In this document: piece after piece, positions 27,837 through 36,204 of the stretch
Position numbering within the stretch: the first letter of the stretch is position 1
Layout: each line of letters opens with the position of its first letter
NCBI RefSeq assembly: GCF_014490785.1
Contig: NZ_CP051488.1
Span: 62,001-126,000 of the forward strand
Reading direction: 5' to 3'
DNA length: 64,000 nt
From: Kosakonia sp. SMBL-WEM22
GTDB taxonomy: Bacteria > Pseudomonadota > Gammaproteobacteria > Enterobacterales > Enterobacteriaceae
Notes under the pieces: generated by a model
The model's input: the letters and a program-made list of their open reading frames with translations, nothing else
What the model was told of the DNA's origin: nothing
Database searches by the model: none
Translations under genes and position numbers: made by a program

Positions 27837-28400
27837 ATGTCTTTTAATGTAAAAGATCTGAAAAAAATTTCGAAAAAGAACTTCTTGTATATTTAAAAGA
27901 TAAATCCAAAGAAGTGTCGGGTGTTAAAGTCACAAAAAACAAAATGACATTAAAGACACTACACGCTATTACAACTATTGACATTACTTTCTTAGCTAAG
28001 TCGAGGACATCTGCAATGGTATGCCTGGTTCTGGCGATGGGTATTAATGATGTGATTTTACAAATAACCCACCTTATAAATCAAATCTTCCAAATAAAGA
28101 TTACACGTTATTTGTCAGCGCGTTAGGGGTAAATGACAAACGCCCCATTCTCCCTACTACAAATGATGGTATTAAGAGAGCATGTGAAACCATCTTTTCT
28201 ATTATAAAGGATGAGTTTTTGATAATGTCTAAAAACCTTATTGAATTAAGTGATAGTTTATTGTTAGAAGTTCAAAAAATCCGCACGTATATTTGTATCA
28301 CTTTTTGTTAGCATGTTTAGCGATACAGAAAAAATTTAGACGGAGTGGGCTGGAATTATCCCCTTATTGATAAGTTATTGGGATTTCTTAATGAAAAATA
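27837..28400 (+). pseudogene. Decayed immunity gene (module 6)
   Basis: ATG 27837 (MSFNVKDLKK) is followed within 20 codons by a frameshift; another frame continues with LVYLKDKSKEVSGVKVTKNK, and further shifts and stops occur to about 28400. It was probably the immunity gene for the toxin remnant just upstream. The family is not recognisable. Confidence 0.45.
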
Positions 28401-28466
28401 ATTAAGGCTAGGGTTTAATGCGGATTTTGCAAAATCAAAGTTTAAATTTATATTAATCCCTTGGCT

Positions 28467-28492
28467 GGCGACTTAATGTCGCCCTTGTTTTT
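28467..28492 (+). terminator. Terminator-like hairpin after module 6 remnant
   Basis: GGCGAC-TTAAT-GTCGCC followed by CTTGTTTTT: a 6-bp GC stem and T run in AT-rich DNA. Confidence 0.6.
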
Positions 28493-28645
28493 ACATGACG
28501 CCTAAACTCTTGATTCTAATATTTATTATCAGATGGTGATTTTTATATGTATTTGTCATTGTAAAGGTGTATTTTATTGAAACCGTCGAGCATTATAGAT
28601 TCGGTCGATGGGAAATAATCAACGGTTTAATATCAGGAAGCTATA

Positions 28646-29116
28646 ATGGAAGATATTTTTAATTTGCTCGATGAATTAATTAGTGCAAGTGGTGAGGAAG
28701 CTCGAGGAAGTGGTCCCGCCTCTGAGGATGTCATTGAGCTTTATGAGAAAGAGCTTAAGGTTAAATTCCCTTCCACATATAAGTTCTTTTTAGAGAAATA
28801 TGGGACGCTTTCATTTAATGGAGAGTCATTTTATGGCATCTCAAAGTTAGGCCTGGCCGCACAATCTGCACCTGATGTCAGGTATGCAACCCTTAAGGCC
28901 AGGGAACTTGGCGATATTGATAACAATATGATTTTGATAAAATCCTCTGGTTATGGCCCGCTATTTTCTATTGACGTATCTGTTCAAAGTGATGGCGAGG
29001 CAGCAGTAGTGGAAACAAACTTATCATTCAAGAGAGATGGCAGTAAAAAAATCGTGGCTAAGACTTTTGCGGATTTTTTGATGCTTGAAATTAAAGAGTC
29101 TTTGGAAGGTTTATAA
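28646..29116 (+). CDS. SUKH (SMI1/KNR4)-family immunity protein, orphan
   Basis: The 156-residue product has the SUKH core FPSTYKFFLEKYGTLSFNGE followed by FYGISKLGLA. SUKH proteins neutralise many nuclease toxins. RBS: ATCAGGAAG upstream. There is no toxin tip directly upstream, only the module 6 remnants, so it is an orphan immunity gene. A frameshifted second copy lies at 33880-34190. Confidence 0.8.
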   Translation: MEDIFNLLDELISASGEEARGSGPASEDVIELYEKELKVKFPSTYKFFLEKYGTLSFNGESFYGISKLGLAAQSAPDVRYATLKARELGDIDNNMILIKSSGYGPLFSIDVSVQSDGEAAVVETNLSFKRDGSKKIVAKTFADFLMLEIKESLEGL

Positions 29117-29400
29117 TTCCTTTGAAGAGGTATATGTCGCATTTTATTAGACTGGCAGTACCTCTCATTAACCTCAAAATTTTTTAGTATGCACTTTAAT
29201 TTTGTTAAAAATGCAGGATGAAAAGGTGCACTTGGTCAAAATAACTAGCTTAAAAGAATTAATAAAGAGTATTCCAGTTTTGATTTGCATGAATTTATTG
29301 TTAATACCGAAACTACTTTAAAGTGCTTTTCCGGGCCAGCAATCAGGACCTCCATCTCTGTTGTATATTTGAGCATCTGCCTGAAGATATGCGGGCAGGT
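29117..29400 (+). other. AT-rich gap with possible decayed immunity ORF
   Basis: From 29227 a frame KITSLKELIKSIP is followed after a shift by SFDLHEFIVNTETTLKCFSG, ending near the next rhs fragment. This looks like another decayed immunity gene but is too short to assign. Confidence 0.35.
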
Positions 29401-29406
29401 GGTGAG

Positions 29407-29928
29407 CGCCGCCGACCCGGTGGCCGGGCGTTACACGCAGATGGACCCGATTGGTTTAGCAGGCAGTATGAATACCTACAGCTATGCGGGTGATCCGCTG
29501 GTGTAGGTGGATCCGTTGGGGTTGGTTGCATGTTATAAGCCACCGTATGAGAATGTTTTTTACAGGACCATGTCAAAAGATGATTTGCTGTTTTACAAAA
29601 AACGGGACGGATGCCGGGTACAACCGAAACAATAATATCTCCTACCCGTGAGTTTTCAGAAGACTACGACGGGATATTGGTACCATTCAATCTAAAACCC
29701 GGTACGCGAGCACAGTTAGAAGGTATTGGCATTAGAGATAAGTCTGATCTGGCTGCTGTAACCCATCCTGATATGCCAACTCAAGTAAAATCAGAAGCTT
29801 GGAGATTGAAAAATGCTCGATTTAAAGGCGAAGATGACCAGATAAAAATTGGTCTTGGTAGGGAAGGGGACGCTGCTTTCAAAATCTTTAACGATGGTAT
29901 CGATTCTTTTAATGTGTTGAGGAAATAA
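29407..29928 (+). pseudogene. rhs end plus toxin tip, nonsense and frameshift (module 8)
   Basis: The fragment begins downstream of the hairpin-element position (DPVAGRYTQMDPIGLAGSMN). TAG at 29504-29506 interrupts GDPLVxVDPLGL. The tip starts VFYRTMSKDDLLFYKK, shifts frame near 29610, and continues MPGTTETIISPTREFSEDYD, KPGTRAQLEGIGIRDK and later DQIKIGLGREGDAAF. The FYR, ISPT-EFS and IGLG landmarks vaguely suggest an ADP-ribosyltransferase-like or NAD-binding toxin, but I cannot assign it firmly. The stop overlaps the start of the HEAT-like immunity gene. Confidence 0.65.
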
Positions 29929-30470
29929 TGAATTCAGAGCAAACGAACTTAGTGCTTTCCGTGGTTAATAATAAGCCGCTTCGAGCTGGAAAAATAACAG
30001 ATGAAGAGTTTCTAAAACTTTTTCCATGTACTCAGGAAAATGTTGATGATTTTATAGATGACATTTTAAAAAATGCGCATTCTTCTAAAGACCTGAAAGA
30101 AGTTGAATACGCTTTATATATTGGCTTTCATTTTGGATTTACAAGCAAGCATGAAGATATTTTGATACATCTTTTGGGGGATGATTTTCATTATAAACAT
30201 GATGATGTTGTGCGGGCTTTAGTTAAAATAAATGCTAAAAGCGATGATGCAGTAAATGCCCTATATAACTGTGCTTTGTCTGAATATGATTATTTGGCTG
30301 ATGACAGAGAGGATGATAATTACATGTTGGCATGGAACTGTATATACGCTTTAGCGAGAATAGGTTCAAAATACGCTGTTGAGAAATTAAAGGCATTATC
30401 AAGAAACTCCATCCCTGAAATAAAGAGCAAAGCAGTACAGGTTGGAAAATCTTACGGTGTTTTAGTTTAA
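29928..30470 (+). CDS. HEAT-repeat-like immunity protein (180 aa)
   Basis: The start overlaps the preceding toxin stop by one base (TAATG), so it is coupled. The 180-residue protein consists of helical pairs such as DVVRALVKINAKSDDAVNAL and YMLAWNCIYALARIGSKYAV, typical of HEAT-type repeats. HEAT-like immunity proteins occur in several polymorphic-toxin systems. It is intact although its toxin is broken. Confidence 0.7.
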   Translation: MNSEQTNLVLSVVNNKPLRAGKITDEEFLKLFPCTQENVDDFIDDILKNAHSSKDLKEVEYALYIGFHFGFTSKHEDILIHLLGDDFHYKHDDVVRALVKINAKSDDAVNALYNCALSEYDYLADDREDDNYMLAWNCIYALARIGSKYAVEKLKALSRNSIPEIKSKAVQVGKSYGVLV

Positions 30471-30485
30471 AAAAATAAATTTCTA

Positions 30486-30508
30486 TTTAAGCCGGTTTTC
30501 GGCTTAAA
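30486..30508. terminator. Bidirectional terminator
   Basis: TTTAAGCCG-GTTTT-CGGCTTAAA with A-rich left flank and T-rich right flank, between the HEAT-like gene (+) and the DUF4291 gene (-). It overlaps the 3' end of the latter. Confidence 0.7.
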
Positions 30509-31091
30509 TTTTATAAGACCGTTCTTGAGGGAGAAGTGAAATTGCTAAATGTATGCTCCCAGAATCTATACACCCTTTTATCTTTTCGGCAAGGCTGGTT
30601 ACATCTGAAATGTTAAAAATCCATTTTTTACAATAATCTTCAACAGCTTGATTACGTAATCCTATTTGTATGGTGCGATAGTTTAGTTTATTTAGATATA
30701 AGTCCCTTTCTGGGTCCCATTGTATTATTACATCTGATTCTTTTATATCGGTGCGCCAGCTGTCTAAGCTATTATGAAGAGACTCGCCATGACTGCTAAG
30801 TACTCCAGTTTTGAGTATTTCACGGAATCCTGTGTGGCTTATATCTATTGCCAGAATTCTTTTTTGTCTTGAGTCTTTTTTTGCCCATCCTGAACGGTAC
30901 ATCATCCATAAAAAAGAAGGCTTAATCCATGTCATTCTGCTCATACTGAATGGTGGAGATACGAAGGTTTTGTTCTCAAGAGCGCTTTCTGCTATTTCAT
31001 CGGAAAACGCCTGATAAACTCGAATGAAATCATCCGTATAATATGCTCTAATTTCATTTGTTGGAGTTAAAGAGATGGTTTTTTTATTCAT
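30504..31091 (-). CDS. DUF4291 domain protein
   Basis: The 195-residue protein is the only clear gene on the minus strand within the module array. It has the DUF4291 hallmarks: NEIRAYYTDDFIRVYQAFSD, then RMTWIKPSFLWMMYRSGWA, then IIQWDPERDLYLNKLNYR and RTIQIGLRNQAVEDY. The biochemical function of the family is not known to me. The opposite orientation, and a terminator shared with the HEAT-like gene, suggest independent acquisition rather than a toxin/immunity pair. Confidence 0.85.
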   Translation of the reverse strand: MNKKTISLTPTNEIRAYYTDDFIRVYQAFSDEIAESALENKTFVSPPFSMSRMTWIKPSFLWMMYRSGWAKKDSRQKRILAIDISHTGFREILKTGVLSSHGESLHNSLDSWRTDIKESDVIIQWDPERDLYLNKLNYRTIQIGLRNQAVEDYCKKWIFNISDVTSLAEKIKGCIDSGSIHLAISLLPQERSYKI

Positions 31092-31227
31092 GATTTTTCA
31101 ATTATAGATTGTAGATATCATTATTTATGATAAGCAATATCCAGGGATAATACCATGTCCCACAATGATACTTCGGGCTGTATTCTGGTAAAAATTACGA
31201 GTAAACCAGACCCTTAAATATTTTGCT

Positions 31228-31698
31228 GGCCGCGCGACGCGAACTGGTGTTCGAACGCCGCTTCAGGCGGGACCGTACCGACCAGAGAGTTCAGCAGATA
31301 CACACCGATACCACGCCGACAACGCCGGGTGAAAAATACAGCCAGTACCTGTGGGCTAAGACGCCGCGGGGCAGGTGACAAAGGCCGTCGAGCCGCAGAA
31401 AGAAGAGCGCTTCTTCTGGGACCCAGCGGGCACCCGCACGGAAGAGCAACGTAACCCGGTGTGGCATAACCTGCTCGCAATGGCAGGTGCCGCAGAACCT
31501 GCGTTTCCAGGGACAATATCTCGTCCGCGACAAATTTGTTGGGAACAGATTTGAATACGCGTAGGGTACCCGGAGGGGCGAGTTTGATGCCGCACATGTT
31601 CTTACGGCAAGTAGAGATGCATATTATCGAGCAGTAAACCAATATTTATATGATGGGTCTTTTGAGTCTGTGATATTTCAAGGTGCAGAGTATGGATA
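31228..31698 (+). pseudogene. rhs core fragment fused to a 38-residue toxin tail (module 9)
   Basis: Core pieces RRELVFERRFRRDRTDQRVQ and QYLW are followed by a shift near 31355, then an internal deletion joining HNLL directly to the QWQVPQNLRFQGQYL region. The hairpin element is truncated and leads directly into FDAAHVLTASRDAYYRAVNQ, ending with a stop (TAA 31696) that overlaps the immunity start. Only the last 38 residues of the toxin tip remain, so it cannot be active. Confidence 0.75.
31529..31582 (+). repeat. Hairpin element, truncated copy F
   Basis: The first 53 or so bases of the element with a few substitutions (GACAAATTTGTTGGG, GTAGGGTACC), then a breakpoint after GGGGCGAG where toxin-tail sequence begins. 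The fourth hairpin is missing. The breakpoint lies inside the element. Confidence 0.75.
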
Positions 31699-32180
31699 AA
31701 ATAGATAAAGTACTTGATTTGATTAAGAACGATAAAAGATGTGAGGTGATTCCACCCAAAGGGGATCTGCCATCACTCCCTAATAATAAATTAAAATATC
31801 CTGAAGATGTCATTTACTTTTATCAAAAATGTAATGGAGTTAAACTTTTTTGCAACGATAGCTCTCTGATCACATTTACCATTCTTTCTAATGTTGAAAT
31901 TTTAAATTCAAACATGAAGATTCTAGGTGAATTATGTGAATATGATATCTCTTCCGCATGGTATCTGATAGCAAAAACGGATAACCATGATTATTTATCT
32001 TTAGATTTATCTCTTGAGAGAAGTGGCCGTTGTTATGATAGTAATTACGAGGTTCATGGGGTAGCCGGAAGCTGTCCAGTTATAGCACTTAGTTTCTCTG
32101 AGTTATTGTCGGAGTTGTATAATACAGGTGGTAAAGATATTTACTGGAAAAAGAAAGTTTATGGAGATGCGTATGATTAA
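31692..32180 (+). CDS. SUKH-like immunity protein (module 9)
   Basis: ATG 31692 overlaps the toxin-tail stop, so translation was coupled to the toxin; an in-frame GTG at 31683 is less likely. The product of about 162 residues has YPEDVIYFYQKCNGVKLF, the P.(D/E).xxFY..xNG pattern of SUKH immunity proteins, followed by beta-rich sequence and ALSFSELLSELY. It is intact although its toxin is reduced to a tail. Confidence 0.65.
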   Translation: MDKIDKVLDLIKNDKRCEVIPPKGDLPSLPNNKLKYPEDVIYFYQKCNGVKLFCNDSSLITFTILSNVEILNSNMKILGELCEYDISSAWYLIAKTDNHDYLSLDLSLERSGRCYDSNYEVHGVAGSCPVIALSFSELLSELYNTGGKDIYWKKKVYGDAYD

Positions 32181-32395
32181 ATGAGGTTTGTATAAAGGCA
32201 AGATATTATGAGATATCGCATTCAAGGAGGTGCAGTGTATTATCACATTCGCTCGTAATTATTTGCTATTAAATTTTTTATTTTTAGAGTTGATGAGTTC
32301 TTCCTGTAATTTATTTGTAATCTATGCGCCAATTGCCTGGGTTTGTTATTTCTTGATAAAAAAGTTTATATTAAATAATTTAATTTCTTAGGCAG
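32181..32395. other. AT-rich spacer
   Basis: About 215 bp between modules 9 and 10 with no gene I can support. A short frame (MRYRIQGGAVYYHIRS) ends quickly; it could be a toxin or immunity remnant. Confidence 0.4.
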
Positions 32396-33002
32396 CCGCT
32401 GGGAATACTACTACGCCCCGCTGTGCAGACGTACTCATAAGATTCTCTGGCGCTACGGTGAGAAAGACCCGGCAACCATCCGCTTCGACTGGCAGGGGGC
32501 ACAGCTGGCGGGCGAACAGAGCGCGAGCCACAGGGATGCGGCGAGTAGTGCGGCCTGCACTACAACCTGTTCCGCTACCAGGACCCGGTCGCCGGGCGTT
32601 ATCGCAGATTGACCCGATTGGGCTAGCGGGCGGGATGAATACCTAAAGCTATGTGGGTGATACGCTGGTGTGGGTGGATCCGTTGGGGTTATCAACTAAT
32701 TCATGCGTGGGAACCAGGCAGTTTCTTTAGGATACAATATTAATAGAGGAATAAATGGTATTTCTCTACCTACAATCGTTGAAGAATCTCTGGCATCGGG
32801 TTTACCTTTATATTCTGGCAGACATCTCAAAGAAGTAACCATGTTTACGAATAAAGAAATGAGAATTCTGCAGAGTAAATATGAAATGAAAGCTATTAAA
32901 GATAGCGAGCTGCCCGATAAAATTGGTAAGGTTGAAGATAAGATTCGTGAAGCCTTACTTGGCCAGCAGTTTAAGTTGCAAAATGCCGATCCACATTTTT
33001 AA
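32396..33002 (+). pseudogene. rhs fragment plus truncated AHH-like toxin tip (module 10)
   Basis: Core pieces RRTHKILWRYGEKDPATIRF and LAGEQS are joined to the 3' half of the hairpin element, then a frameshifted core end with TAA in NTxSYVGD. The tip keeps only its C-terminal part: GYNINRGINGISLPT, SGLPLYSGRHLKEVTMF and a helical end. This is the post-motif half of an AHH/LHH nuclease, but the HH motif itself is gone, so the toxin is dead. Confidence 0.72.
32521..32552 (+). repeat. Hairpin element, 3' part only, copy G
   Basis: GCGAGCCACAGGGATGCGGC followed by GAGTAGTGCGG: the fourth hairpin (with one changed base) and the right end of the element remain; the left part is deleted together with neighbouring core. 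Confidence 0.75.
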
Positions 33003-33014
33003 GAAGGATAGAAT

Positions 33015-33563
33015 ATGTATTACCGTATAAAAGAAACATATGATGATAACTTGTATACTGATGCAACAGTTACAAACATGAACGATGTTATGCTTTTTAA
33101 TGTAACACTCGCAGAAAAACTGGGGAGTAACTTTCCTGTATTACAACTGGAGCTTGATTCTGATTTAAGGCCAAACGATTTTTTTAGAAGCGGCCCTTTT
33201 ATAATAGTTTCCGCGAAAATGAAGAAAATACTCGAAAGCGTACGCGCTGATTACGAATATTTTGATGTAATTATTACGTCCGACACAGCAACATATCCGA
33301 AAGGCGACTTCTTTTTTGCTCACTTACTATGCGGTATATATTTTCTTAATAAAGAAGAGTCTGTGTATACCCCTTATGAATCTAACGATGCATTTATCGA
33401 AAGAATAGAAAAAGTAGTAATTGATGAACAAAAAATGGGTGGTGCGCCAGCCGCCATTCTAAAAAATTGTTTCGAGGATGTTACTGTTTATCAAGATAAA
33501 CTCGTTGATAAAATGATTCAAGCGTCCATATCGGGCGTGGAATATGAAAAATTAAATCATTAA
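33015..33563 (+). CDS. DUF1629/Imm11-like immunity protein (module 10)
   Basis: The 182-residue protein follows the toxin remnant by 12 bp with an AGAAGGA ribosome site. RPNDFFRSGPFIIVSAKMKK and then ILESVRADYEYFDVIITSD resemble the DUF1629/Imm11 arrangement (a DFF-type lead, (I/V)(V/S)S.(K/R)(F/M)K). This family commonly protects against AHH-type nucleases, which agrees with the toxin remnant upstream. The frame is intact. Confidence 0.68.
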   Translation: MYYRIKETYDDNLYTDATVTNMNDVMLFNVTLAEKLGSNFPVLQLELDSDLRPNDFFRSGPFIIVSAKMKKILESVRADYEYFDVIITSDTATYPKGDFFFAHLLCGIYFLNKEESVYTPYESNDAFIERIEKVVIDEQKMGGAPAAILKNCFEDVTVYQDKLVDKMIQASISGVEYEKLNH

Positions 33564-33724
33564 TATAGCTAAATTATCAATCACTCTTTTAATAACAGCC
33601 GGGAAATAAGCTTGGTTTCCTGGTCGTTATTATGGAACCCTGAGTTTAGATTCCTCTTAACTGGTAGAGGTTCTTAAGATGGTAATCCTGTTTCACCCAC
33701 TAACTAAAATGAGAAAGTAAAAAA

Positions 33725-33878
33725 AGAAATTGAAATTATTGTTAATTACGTCACCAAGAATCAGAGGCAATCTGATGAGGGTATTAACGAAAGATTAGCC
33801 CATTACATGAAGGTGAAGCAGAAATTTATTATAAGTATCCTTCTTTCTTGAAAATAGAGCAAGTAAGGGTAAAGGGAA
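33725..33878 (+). pseudogene. Remnant of a second copy of the module 1 immunity gene
   Basis: The DNA reads like 17710-17850 of this window (EIEIIVNYVTKNQRQ, NERLAHYMK...EAEIYYKY in shifting frames), then jumps to a part matching 18130-18170 (FFLENRASKGKG). It has internal deletions and stops. It fuses directly to the SUKH remnant that follows. Confidence 0.75.
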
Positions 33879-34190
33879 ATATGGCACTCTGTCGTTAAAT
33901 GGGGAGTCATTTTGTGGCATTTCAAAGCTAGGCCTGGCCGCACAATCTGCACCTGATATCAGGTTTACAACCTTTAAGGCCAGAAAATCTGGCGATGTTG
34001 ATAAAAATATTATTTTGATAAAATCATCTGGTTATGGCCCGCTATTATCCATTGACATGTCTGTCCAAAATGATGGCGAGGCAGGAGTGGTGTAACCAGA
34101 TTTATCACTCAAAAATAGATGGCAGTAAAAAATCGTGGCTAAGACTTTTGCAGGTTTTTGATTTGTGAAATTAAAAAGCCTTTGTTATAT
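33879..34190 (+). pseudogene. Remnant of a second copy of the SUKH gene at 28646
   Basis: From GKYGTLSLNGESFCGISKLG onward the DNA parallels 28798-29105 with many point changes, a TAA replacing codons near VETN, and single-base shifts afterwards. The 5' third of the gene is missing. Confidence 0.8.
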
Positions 34191-34220
34191 TTATAATATC
34201 TTTGAAAAGATTACATGCGC

Positions 34221-34333
34221 ACCACGTTAACCAGGCTGTAAGGTATAGTATCCAGAACAGGATTCAGTATGATGCTCTCGGTGGCATGTGTGTCCCAAGA
34301 ATCCCAGGTAGAATAAATAAGATGAACTTATGA
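34221..34333 (+). pseudogene. Toxin-tip tail (module 12)
   Basis: An open frame VNQAVRYSIQNRIQYDALGG then MCVPRIPGRINKMNL ends in TGA overlapping the immunity ATG (ATGA). It is the last 37 or so residues of a lost toxin tip of unknown family. Confidence 0.55.
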
Positions 34334-34803
34334 ATATAAACCAGGCATCGATCGAAAAGTTATTAAGAATCAATTGGCTTTCAAACGCAGGAAAAGATAG
34401 CTCTATTCCTAACACAATACGCGTTAAAAATATAAATGCTTTTCAACTTAATCTAGAAAGTGAAGAGTGGGAAAGTGTTACTTTAGAAGCCCGGAATAAT
34501 ATTACAGGTTTGTTGTCAAAAAAACATGTGAATGCTTTTCTTGAATGGAACAAGCTCGCAGATGCTGCTGCTGTTATCGTTGAAAGTAAAATTGTTCCAC
34601 AAATTCCTCTGATAGGAGGGAATCAAAAGGCTTTGCTTAATAATATAAAGTGGGATTTATTAAATTATTTATTAGAGGATGCTTATAGTCCCTTTTTAAA
34701 TAAGTCCCTTTTTTTTATGAATCTTATTTCTATTTATGAGCAAGGTCATATGCCCTGTGGCTGGGCCGGTCCGTGGCCCCAGGGCGAGCTAATAATTTAC
34801 TAA
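34330..34803 (+). CDS. Putative immunity protein (module 12, 157 aa)
   Basis: The ATG overlaps the stop of the toxin tail. The 157-residue protein starts MNINQASIEKLLRINWLSNA and ends YEQGHMPCGWAGPWPQGELI, a terminus (GHxPCGWxGxxPxG) of a kind seen in other toxin-immunity proteins. I cannot name the family. It is intact and coupled to a toxin that is otherwise gone. Confidence 0.62.
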   Translation: MNINQASIEKLLRINWLSNAGKDSSIPNTIRVKNINAFQLNLESEEWESVTLEARNNITGLLSKKHVNAFLEWNKLADAAAVIVESKIVPQIPLIGGNQKALLNNIKWDLLNYLLEDAYSPFLNKSLFFMNLISIYEQGHMPCGWAGPWPQGELIIY

Positions 34804-34810
34804 CCCTCCT

Positions 34811-36196
34811 GGCGGAATGCGCCGCGAACTGGTTTTCGAGCGCCGCTATCGCTGGAACAGCACCGACCAGAGAGTCCGGCAGATACACACCGACGCGACG
34901 CCGACAACGCCGGGTGAAAAATATAGCCAGTACCTGTGGGGCTACGACGCCGCGGGGCAGATTACGCAATGGAGTCTGGCGCCGGATGGCCTGCCACTGG
35001 CGCGTACCGTTGCGCTGGGCCATCAGGTGAAATATGAATATGATCTGGCGCGCCGCGGCGAGGCGCAGTGGCAGCGCGCCCGTTATCAGTTTGACTCGCT
35101 TGGACGCCTGACTGCGGGCATTAACCACGGCGGGCGCGTGGAGCTGGAGTGGGCCCCCGCCGGGCAGCTTACGCTTGAGCGCAACCTCATTCGCGGCAGC
35201 AGCTATGAGCTTCATCATCAGTATGGTGAGCTCGGCAACCGCACCGTCACCGCCTTGCCGGACGGAACGGGAAAATCGCAGTGGCGCGTGATTACGCCTG
35301 GCGGCGTGACGGGCAGCTGCTGCAGATGGTGGATAAATACACCGGTGAGCATCGCTATGACTACGATGCACTGGGCCGCTTAACCCGCGCTAGTGACGAA
35401 CACTTCGCCTTCGTCCCGGCCCATAACCTTCTTAGCGACACCACCGCGGGCCCGTTACAGGATAACCGCCTGCGCGTGTATGAAGATAAACGCTGGGAGT
35501 ACGACAACTTCGGCAACGTTATCACCAAACATATCGCCCGACACACCACACAGCAGTTCAGATGGAACGCAGAGCATCAGTTGGCAGAGTCCGTCACCTT
35601 ACGTAACGGCGCAGCGCAGCGCACCACGTATGGTTATGACGCCTTCGGCCGACGCAGCTGGAAGCAGGATGCATTCGGCGTGACGATCTTCGTGTGGGAC
35701 GGCAACCGGCTGCTGAGTGAAACGTGGGGCGCTTTATCAGCCAGGACCCAATAGGGCTCGCGGGTGGGATAAACCTGTATCAGTATGCGCCGAACCCGTT
35801 GGTTTTTATGGATCCTTTCGGTCTTAGTCGGTTAGATATTGTAAAAAGTAATGGACATATTGTTCCATCGGATATAGTTAACCCTCATGGACATCATATT
35901 TTTTTAAGGGTGCTTACAAACAAATCCGGATATGCGTATGCAGCTAAATCGCAGTAGGAAGATTCTTAAGATCTATAATATAGATATAAATGATCCGGCT
36001 AACCTAATGGTAGCTAATAATGGTAAAGGTGTGCATACTGTTCCAAATGCGGAAAAAGTTGCAGACATATTAGAAAAAGAACATTTAGCTATATCAGATC
36101 AAGTCAAAGATAAAGTTATCAGCCATTCTGAAGCGACTGGAAAAATGAAATGCAAACTTCAATAAGCTGGTAAAGATGTTTTCGGAGAGTATAGGT
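34811..36196 (+). pseudogene. rhs core fragment of a second core family with HGHH nuclease tip (module 13)
   Basis: The fragment starts RRELVFERRYRWNSTDQRV and then follows a core different from modules 1-5 (ITQWSLAPDGLPLARTV, LLSDTTAGPLQDNRLRV, RFISQDPIGLAGGINLY, QYAPNPLVFMDPFGL). It has no hairpin element. Frameshifts occur near 35280 and near 35725, where the core is also deleted (LLSETWG joins GRFISQD). The tip has NPHGHHIF, then a shift at about 35935, then NIDINDPANLMVANNGKGVH and a TAA at 36162 before AGKDVFGEYR. It is related to the 38142 toxin, which is less damaged. Confidence 0.8.
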
Positions 36197-36204
36197 GAAC
36201 TATT

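Noticed and set aside
16866..32552. Ribosome bypassing over the hairpin element restoring full-length Rhs
   Set aside because: The in-frame TAG is ten codons past the last core codon, no matched take-off/landing codons are visible, and most fragments lack a start. A passive repeat insertion is simpler; kept only as a test under findings.
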